Shown here piece after piece: positions 52,295 through 52,461 of a DNA stretch of 52,461 bases. The notes beneath the pieces are model-generated. The model was not told the origin of the DNA, searched no databases, and worked only from the letters and a program-made list of their open reading frames with translations. The DNA is from Acidobacteriota bacterium. Lineage in GTDB: Bacteria; Acidobacteriota; Terriglobia; Versatilivoradales; Versatilivoraceae. The stretch is from the NCBI GenBank assembly GCA_028875575.1, contig JAPPDF010000002.1, positions 1 through 52,461 of the forward strand. Direction: 5' to 3'. The position numbers were made by a program, and so were the translations under genes. Position 1 is the stretch's first letter, and each line of letters starts with the position of its first letter.

Positions 52295-52461
52295 GCCCGC
52301 ACTCCTCACCTGGTCGCTGAGCATAGGGGGGACGGGTCCTTGTCTTCAACATCTTGCGGCGTTTAGTTAGGAGCTTTCAGCGTACAGACTGTGCTGGGCG
52401 CGCCCTGGCTTGTCCTTTTCCCCTCAGCCCATCCATGCTCGCTCGACCGTAGTGACCGCTA
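52295..52461. mobile_element. Second copy of the 26641-type MITE-like element, inverted and cut by the window edge
   Basis: Starting four bases after the preceding stop codon, GCCCGCACTCCTCACCTGG (52295-52313) plus GTCGCTGA matches one end of the element at 26641-26886 in reverse orientation. The middle is diverged but nearly the same length (72 versus 71 bases). Then 52393-52461 matches the palindromic core closely (CTGGGCGCGCCCTGGCTTG, TTTTCCCCTCAGC, then CGCTCGACCGTAG). The far end lies beyond base 52461. Confidence 0.65.

Overview
The window looks like chromosomal DNA from an uncultured, GC-rich, Gram-negative bacterium, most likely an Acidobacteriota member. The reasons are two large TonB-dependent receptors with an N-terminal carboxypeptidase-regulatory-like domain (Oar type), many secreted proteins with Sec, Tat or lipoprotein signals, a bactofilin, and many scavenging hydrolases (phytanoyl-CoA dioxygenase, penicillin acylase, creatininase, M81 peptidase, cyclase and family-10-like glycosyl hydrolases). 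The phylum is inferred from gene content; no rRNA or universal marker is present. I saw no tRNA, rRNA, CRISPR array, prophage or complete insertion sequence.

Layout. 1-5.5 kb: a secreted protein cut by the left edge, a secreted protein of unknown function, then a minus-strand operon (metallophosphoesterase, membrane-anchored cyclase, exported amidohydrolase). 5.8-13.1 kb: a plus-strand run (PhyH dioxygenase, penicillin-acylase-like hydrolase, SelA-like PLP enzyme, creatininase-like amidohydrolase, Tat-exported glycosyl-hydrolase-like protein) that reads as a catabolic cluster. 13.1-17.3 kb: a PfkB kinase, a 266-bp element with terminal inverted repeats, an HpcH/HpaI aldolase translationally coupled to a Gly-rich secreted protein, and a D-2-hydroxyacid dehydrogenase. 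17.3-21.5 kb: an acetoin dehydrogenase operon (acoA-acoB-acoC-acoX order) without an E3 gene. 21.7-24.5 kb: an M81 peptidase and an enolase-superfamily enzyme. 24.9-29 kb: a cobalamin-type radical SAM enzyme, a 246-bp palindrome-bearing element, an MFS transporter and a bactofilin. 29-38.9 kb: two TonB-dependent receptors flanking a Tsx-like porin, an NCS2 permease with an extra C-terminal domain, and a methyltransferase. 39.3-43.1 kb: a membrane glycosyltransferase, a DUF547 lipoprotein, a small Cys-rich exported protein and an outer-membrane barrel. 43.4-46.7 kb: an accessory-looking patch with an ARPP-1-like protein divergent from a MerR-type regulator, and a Fic protein. 46.9-52.3 kb: an AroE-like dehydrogenase, a ribose-type ABC binding protein and permease (no ATPase), and a second glycosyl-hydrolase-like protein.

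The overall theme is uptake and breakdown of organic compounds: outer-membrane import (TonB receptors, Tsx), inner-membrane import (NCS2, MFS, ABC) and cytoplasmic catabolism of amides, sugar acids and acetoin. The most unusual items are two families of short non-coding inverted-repeat elements, a purine-type permease with an RsbW-like tail, an ABC permease with a large extracytoplasmic insert, a penicillin acylase with an HTH-like head and no signal peptide, and the ARPP-1/MerR pair, whose promoter is bracketed by matching 7-bp repeats exactly 42 bp apart.
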